In this document: positions 57,973-64,000 of the stretch, one piece after another
Layout: every line of letters starts with the position of its first letter
Numbering within the stretch: position 1 is the stretch's first letter
NCBI GenBank assembly: GCA_023105745.1
Contig: JALGQZ010000018.1
Coordinates: 22,776,132 to 22,840,131 of the forward strand
From: Austropuccinia psidii
Taxonomy: Eukaryota > Basidiomycota > Pucciniomycetes > Pucciniales > Sphaerophragmiaceae
Length of the DNA stretch: 64,000 bases
Reading direction: 5' to 3'
Program-made: the position numbers and the translations under genes
Notes under the pieces: generated by a model
The model's input: only the letters and a program-made list of their open reading frames with translations
Told to the model about the DNA's origin: nothing
The model's database searches: none

Positions 57973-59796
57973 TGTAAGGTGTGGATATGAAACTTTGATA
58001 AAATATCAAGTACTTTTCCTGTCCTCAAAATTTGTATAAGGTAAAATTATTTAAAAATGGCAAGAAATAGTATTTTTAAAGAGAAAACACACCAATTTTA
58101 TTGTTTTTAACCTTTTAGTATAAAACAATAATATAATAAAAATTTATTGTTTTACCAACAATAAAGATTTATCCAGCAATACTCTACAAGAGATATTTAA
58201 GGCTACAAAAGAAATTTCTTTAAGAGCAATGTCAATTGGAATTAATTGAGCTAAGAACTGCAAGAAATTAATTAAAGAACAAAGTCTTTAAAAAGATATT
58301 TAAAGAGAAAACACGCCAAAAATTTACCAGAGTGAATTTGGAAACAAAGTGACAAAGTTAACAGTGATGAAAGATGCTTTAATTCACTTCTGGGGTGGTT
58401 CAGGGGTAGAAATGATTATAAGAGTTACAAAGAATGATTATAATGATTTTTTTACGTGTTTAAAAGTTTTAAAATGATATAAAAAGGGTGGTTGGAATAT
58501 TTTATTGATTGGTTTAACAGTGTTTAAACTAATTATAAAAGGAAAAGATTTTAACATGAAGAGAAAAATGGGGCAAAGAAGACATTCTTTTATAGCCATC
58601 AATTTTCTTACTCCAAAAGTAAAATTTACTCTTGTCAGTCATTAAAAACAGTGTGACAACAGAAAAGCCAATTATGGCATCATTGAACCCTGGTTTAGAC
58701 TAAAAAAGGGCTGGTTTAAGCCATTTTTTGCTATTTTTAGCCATTTTACACCTTTAAATCATCCATTACTATAGCAATAGCTGGTCTAGAGCCTTCAAAC
58801 CACGTCAGAATGTGTGTAAGAGGTGAAGAAACCAGTTAAAACTTTTTTTTTCAACATTGTTTTAACTTAAGGGTAGTTTTACCCTCTTGGCAGCAGTTAA
58901 AACTACCCTGGTTGGTATCAAAACCTCATCATCAATTGAGTCACAGACCCTGTGACTCAATTCCAGGCCAAAAGTAATGAGCTTTTGCATGTATTTTGAC
59001 ATCCCACACCAGTCAGAAAGGATTTTGGGGGTCTAGCTCCCCCTTAGAGTTAGAGTGTCTTTTCCCCCCCACAATTAATCTTTCCAATTTATTTTTTCTT
59101 TAATTCCTCATCATGTAATACAATTATAATTTAAATATGTAATTCAATTGAGTTTTTAATTACACATCTGTAATGATTGATACCTCATATGTAAACTAAA
59201 GTTCACTTATGTAATACACATGCACATTTTGACATTTCAATTGAAAATACTTCAATTCCTCATAACTTCTAAACTAAACACAACACCTCAATTTTAACAC
59301 AAAAATTGATGGTTAACACCACATGTGGTGGAATTAAATTAAGTTTTTGAGGATTTTCATACTTTTGTACAAAAAATACTAAAAACTTAATTTAAGCTTA
59401 TTTAGAGTTGAGTTACAGAAATTTCATTCATAGGTGACCCCACTTTATTTTTAATGAGGAATCCAATGGGGTTATAATTTCTTTATGTTTATTTATTGGA
59501 TAAAAAGTTATAATATATTTTATATAACTTTTTACCAAAAATATTTTAAATTCATAATTTTCATTAAAAAATTATTTTTACTTAATTTTTACAAGTAAAA
59601 ATGTATTTTCATAATTTTAAATTTTATTGTAATTTCATTTTTGAATTATAATTAAATTTTGATTTTTGAATATAAATTTGTATTTATATTTCAATTTTCA
59701 TTCTTATAATATAAATAAATTTGTTTTATTTATATTTGTATCTTAATTTATCATTTGTGGTCTTTTGGGTATATGAAAATACCTCTAAGGCTCACA
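57973..59796 (-). repeat. 5' LTR of L3
   Basis: 1824 bp, collinear with 46446-48252. Plus-strand ends are TGTAAGG and CTCACA. Right flank AGATA (59797-59801) is the target duplication. Contains the same GTGACTCAATTG and AAAACTACCC segments as the other copies. Confidence 0.94.
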
Positions 59797-59801
59797 AGAT
59801 A

Positions 59802-61467
59802 TGTTTGATAGAAAAGCTAGACCTTTATTTTTGGCTAAAAATAACATCAAAGCCAAAATTCAAACATAAAAGTGAGAAAAGGTCTGAAAACAGTTTCAAA
59901 AAAAAGGTGGGGTTTTCCCAAAAAATTAGAGGTTATTATCAATATGAAAGTATTGGTTCTGATGAGGTTCTGTTGATTGAATCAATTTAGAAAAAAAATA
60001 AGATGGTACATGTTGATTAATAAGAATGATATGATTGTTGGAAATTCATTTTATTTAAATAAATGATTTCTATAATAATAAAGCCTTTTCAAGATAATAA
60101 AAATACAAACAAAAAAAGAGAGTGAGAAGTGTAATTGATATTGGTCTTCAATCAAGAATAAGGAAATGAAGGGTTAAAAATAGAATTAAATGAGCTTAAT
60201 AAAAAATTCATCCCTCAATTTCAAGTACAAAAAATATTAGATTCAAGAGTTAAACTTACAAGTGAAACCCAGTTTGGAAAAAAAGGTGATTTTTTTCAAA
60301 ATTTAGAGTTTATTATTCAAATAAAGGTATTGGTTCTGATGAGTTAATTAACCTCGAAAAATCAATAACATTATAGATTTCATTGAATAAGAATGAGTTA
60401 ATTTGTGAAATTTGTTTTTTCAAAATATTTAATTTCATAGGTTGAAATTAATTTGCAAATTTTGAAAAAACTCTTCAAGCTCTGAAGATTGAATCTTATA
60501 ACATATAAATAAAAATACATTTCTGTATTCAAATTTTATATTAGGTAAAAATTTATTCATAAAAATCACTTAATATCATGATAGCTAATCTTTAATCATT
60601 TAATCATTTATTATGTTCTAAGAAAAAAATACAAAACAAGAGTTATTAATCAACCCCTTAATCCCTTCAAGCTCTGAAGCAGACTATCCTGAGCTCCCCA
60701 TGGCCACTTTTAAATCAAAGCTTCTTTGTTTTTATTTTTAATTCAATCCTTTTACCCCACTTATCAATTTCAAATTTTCCTTGTGAAATGATTTCTTTCT
60801 CTTTAAAGGCTAATTCATTATTTATTTTCACTCTTTTTAATTATATCTCAAATCTTTGGCTTGTTTAACTTGATTCATTCTCAACAATACCACTTCTTTC
60901 TCCCACTCCCGAAATGAACTGAGGCTTGCATGAAATACTAGAACAATACTTAAATACAATTTTCTATATCTATCTATAAAATAAGTTTAAGAAAAAACTA
61001 AACTAGCTTACAGGCATCCATTAAATAAGTATATGTTTGTAATAATGGATCATGTGATTTTTTGTGTAATTCACTGAAAAGATTAAAGTTCTCATAGTAT
61101 ATACCTGAATTTGTGGTTCTTGGGAAGCTTTAATTTTGAATCCTTCCCTTCTTATCATTATTACCCTTAGTATATTGGATAGAGTTATCACATATATTAT
61201 TATCATGATGTTTAATACCCTTTGAGACTTAAATTATTTTTTAAATTGCCAATATGTCATAGTATCAAGTCAAACTTATGGCTAATTTTATCAAATGAAG
61301 CTTTCAGCTTTGGAAAAGAGCCTATTTTTTTCCATTGTCTCTATTTATGGATCAATATCACTATTGGAAAAATGGTGCTCTGGTACCTTACTCATTATAG
61401 TCTCAATAAAATCCACCTAATACAAAAATGATTAATTAATGTGAGTACACTATTCAGTGAATATTGG
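59802..61467. other. AT-rich spacer with a decayed duplication
   Basis: No credible gene. Two similar segments, 59891-59966 and 60270-60343, share CAGTTT, AAAAAAGGTG and TATTGGTTCTGATGAG at an offset of about 378 bp. The last five bases, ATTGG (61463-61467), are the left duplication of S4. Confidence 0.6.
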
Positions 61468-62232
61468 TGTAACAACCACTAGTTAGGGGTAAGGGTATTC
61501 AATCTTACACCCACTCAAACATCTCAAATCAGCAATCCACTGTATGTATAAGTAAGCAGTTTCAGCAATCTTCCTTGCTGAAACATGTATACAATCTGGT
61601 TCATCAATACAGCCTGTCAACTTCTGTACAGGTTGAAATTACCCAATACAGTTTGGATACACCATCCTGAAACTGTATGATCACTCATTACCCCCACACG
61701 TCTTGTACAGATTCTGTACAGCTGTACAGGAACTGTATTGGCCACACTCAATTCAATCATTAATTCTTCTCATGGAAATTCTCTCTCTGGAGCAGGGCTG
61801 GTAATTCTCACATATACCAGCCCCTATTTCTCCACCTTGGGGACTTCTCCCCAGTTAATTAATTTAGTTGATTTATTATCTTATGAATATTCTTATCCTT
61901 ATATTTGGGTATTATATTTATTAATTTTAAGTTAGTCTTTGAATTTTTCTTTCTTTGCCTGTACAGTATGAGTTGGGTGGCTATATCCTTATTAACCCTT
62001 CTCTTTCCATTCTGACAGGTTGAAACAGTGTACTTGGACTTGTTTATGGTTGGCCCTTTTATTTTCTTACTCTTATTATTTTGTTGCTGCTTTCTTATAT
62101 TTTTTTCATTAGTAATTCCATTTTATTACACTCTTAAGTGTATTCCCAATTTACCATATCTTGAGCCCTCCATGAGTAAGTCCCAGTTTACTGAGTGCCA
62201 GGCCCTCTTCACTTGGAAGAGTCCCTGTGACA
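61468..62232. mobile_element. Solo LTR S4
   Basis: 765 bp, TGTAACAACC at the left and CTGTGACA at the right, flanked by ATTGG on both sides (61463-61467 and 62233-62237). TG..CA ends plus a 5-bp duplication and no coding interior indicate a solo LTR of another family. It contains four exact CTGTACAG palindromes (61624, 61714, 61722, 61959). The 65-codon and 72-codon frames inside are not convincing genes. Confidence 0.85.
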
Positions 62233-62237
62233 ATTGG

Positions 62238-64000
62238 TTTGACTAACCTCTTTAGCATTTGTTGATTATTTCTGTAGAGATTAATAACTTGGAGCCTTCA
62301 ACTTTTGAATCTAATGAGACCAAAGGAGTCACATTTGGATTTTCCTCAAACCAAATTAGCATTTCTTTGAATCAAGGGCAAATAGACTAAAGCTTCTGAG
62401 CTATTGTTTTGATACCATTTTTATAATCATCAGGAATAATTCCATATTCAGTTGTTGAATTTTTTTTTGCAATTTTATATTGTTTCTTGTATGTTCTCCA
62501 TTGTTTACATAAGTTAATTTCACTAAGAATTAATCAATTGTAATACTTTTTATTTACCTCAGTCACTAACTGTTGATTTCTTTTAGGAAGTTTACCAACC
62601 TATGGAAGTTATTTTTGAGGTTTCAAAAAAGAATTGAAGTTTGAATCAACCAAAAGCCAATTAATCATACACAATTAATTGTCAGTTTCCAAATGGTCAG
62701 ATTATTTTAAATCAGGTAATATTTTTTTTTTGAGGAGTTCAATTTGATTGAGAATTTTTTGTGTGGCATAATGATGTAAAATATTAAACGATTAATTTGC
62801 AAAAGCTTTTAAATGAAATAACTGTGAAAAAGACTAAAAAAACAACCAAAGAAATAGGTTTCAACTGTTTGTTTTTTAGAGTAGGACTTGGCTGAAATCC
62901 TAGAGAAACTTAGTTTAAACAATTAAGCATTTTAAAAATAAAAATAAAAGTTTTCAAATTTAACATTTTTGTCAAAAATGTTGAATAAATAAAACTTGGT
63001 ATGAAATTGTAATTTCTGTGAAGATAGTAAGAATAGAAAAACAACATTTCATGATGAGCTTCAAAAACTTTAAATTTCTAAAAAGCTGAAAGATTACACA
63101 AAACTGCCATCATTGAAATATGAGTTTGACAACCTTTCAGTACCTTTGAGTTGAGTGCAAATAGACTGTTTTAAAATGATATAAGGAGCTTTCAACCAAG
63201 TCTTCTAAGTATTTCATTGATTATAAGTAATTTGAGCTTATTTGGCACAGGTTTGATTCTAGAAAAGAATAAATTTTTCAAATGATATCAATGACTTGGG
63301 GATAAGTGAAGAATTAATATGATAACTTATTTAATTTTTCTGAGAACATTTTTTTTCAAGTGAATTAAACTAGTTAAAAGAAAAATTTCAAATGATAGAT
63401 AATCAAATCAAGTTTTGCATAGTTTTTTATTTAGATTTTTTGAAATAGTTCCAGAATTTTACTTTTTCAAAAATTTGTAGTAGTCTTTAATAGCTAGCTA
63501 GGCCTTTGTTTTCTTATAGAGAAATAAGCAACAAGTACTCAAATTATCTTACATTTTTTCAGAATTTTTTAGCCACTTTGTAAAAATTTAAGCAAGATAT
63601 TAAAATCTTAGGTCTTGATCATTTCTAAAAAGTTTTGTGCTAAATGACAGGCTGATTAGTGTCTCAAGGAAGATTGTAAATGAAATTTTATTCTTGCCAC
63701 TCTTGAATGATGAAACTCAAGTGGATTTATGCCTTAATGTGTGGTTATGATATCCAGTTATATGGTAATCTTATCATTTACTCAATAAATGGACACAAAA
63801 ATGGTTGCAAAATTCTTTTCCACCAAATCAAAAGCTTCCAGAAATCCTTCAGGCCAGACTCAGCTTCAAGTCAATCCACTCAAGACTTACCATAACTGTA
63901 GCACATTGTTGATTGGTGAGCTGTTTTTTAGCTTCTCAAGCAAGTATTTCTCATAGTTCTTACCCAACTTCAACTTGATCAGACTTCTCATCAAGCTCAA
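62238..64000. other. AT-rich spacer to window end
   Basis: No domain or repeat recognised on either strand. The only open frames are about 60 codons with no coding character. Confidence 0.6.

Larger units (their letters stand above)
46446..59796 (-). mobile_element. Ty3/gypsy element L3 with nested solo LTRs
   Basis: Minus-strand element with 5' LTR 57973-59796, 3' LTR 46446-48252 and target duplication AGATA at 46441-46445 and 59797-59801. Gene order on the minus strand: leader exon, gag, protease, RT, RNase H, integrase, chromodomain. Solo LTR S2 (49361-52671), itself containing S3, is inserted in integrase. The two LTRs are close to identical over their U5-side 185 bp (about six differences), so this copy is younger than L2. 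Stops and a deletion in the integrase core make it defective. Confidence 0.95.

Noticed and set aside
1..64000. tRNA, rRNA or host protein-coding genes
   Set aside because: I looked on both strands in the spacers and saw no cloverleaf, rRNA block or non-transposon domain. A tRNAscan-SE or Rfam run would be needed to exclude small RNAs in the AT-rich parts.

Overview
This window is a eukaryotic, very AT-rich, gene-poor stretch made almost entirely of transposable elements and their debris. I see no host housekeeping gene, tRNA or rRNA. The Ty3/gypsy polyproteins with C-terminal chromodomains, spliceosomal-type introns and a MULE transposase joined to an OTU-type protease fit a filamentous fungus. 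The chromodomain and gag text resembles retroelements I associate with rust fungi (Pucciniales, Austropuccinia psidii in particular). That assignment is from memory, not from a search.

Layout. (1) 1-20684: a broken plus-strand Ty3/gypsy element L1 (1-4329 and 14781-18421) carries two later insertions. One is a 1320-bp solo LTR S1 (1142-2461, 5-bp duplication GAAGA). The other is a complete but decayed element L2 (4330-14780, two LTRs, duplication ATTTG). The truncated 3' LTR of L1 is joined tail-to-tail to the truncated 3' LTR of a minus-strand element L4 (18422-20684), forming a large inverted repeat. (2) 20685-30727: a 10-kb minisatellite of about 334 thirty-bp units. It begins abruptly inside the L4 pol gene, keeps perfect 30-bp phase for about 9.6 kb and has a higher-order block structure. 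(3) 33926-38222: a Mutator-like DNA transposon M1 with doubled terminal inverted repeats. It encodes a FAR1/MULE-type transposase, a CCHC knuckle and an OTU-like cysteine protease domain, and is broken by two frameshifts in C-runs. (4) 39183-45140: minus-strand retroelement pieces. L5 has an intact 727-aa gag with no pol and an LTR flanked by internal sequence on both sides. L6 is a gag-protease fragment. (5) 46446-59796: minus-strand element L3 with both LTRs and duplication AGATA. Its integrase gene is interrupted by solo LTR S2 (duplication CAATC), which is itself interrupted by solo LTR S3 (duplication CTTGA). (6) 61468-62232: solo LTR S4 (duplication ATTGG). The remaining intervals are AT-rich spacer.

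The elements do not cooperate as a host pathway. Each Ty3/gypsy copy once encoded gag (coiled coil, capsid, CCHC knuckle), aspartic protease, reverse transcriptase, RNase H, integrase and chromodomain, in that order. Every pol region here carries stops, frameshifts or catalytic losses, so no autonomous retroelement is present. The nested duplications give relative ages: L1 before S1 and L2; L3 before S2 before S3.
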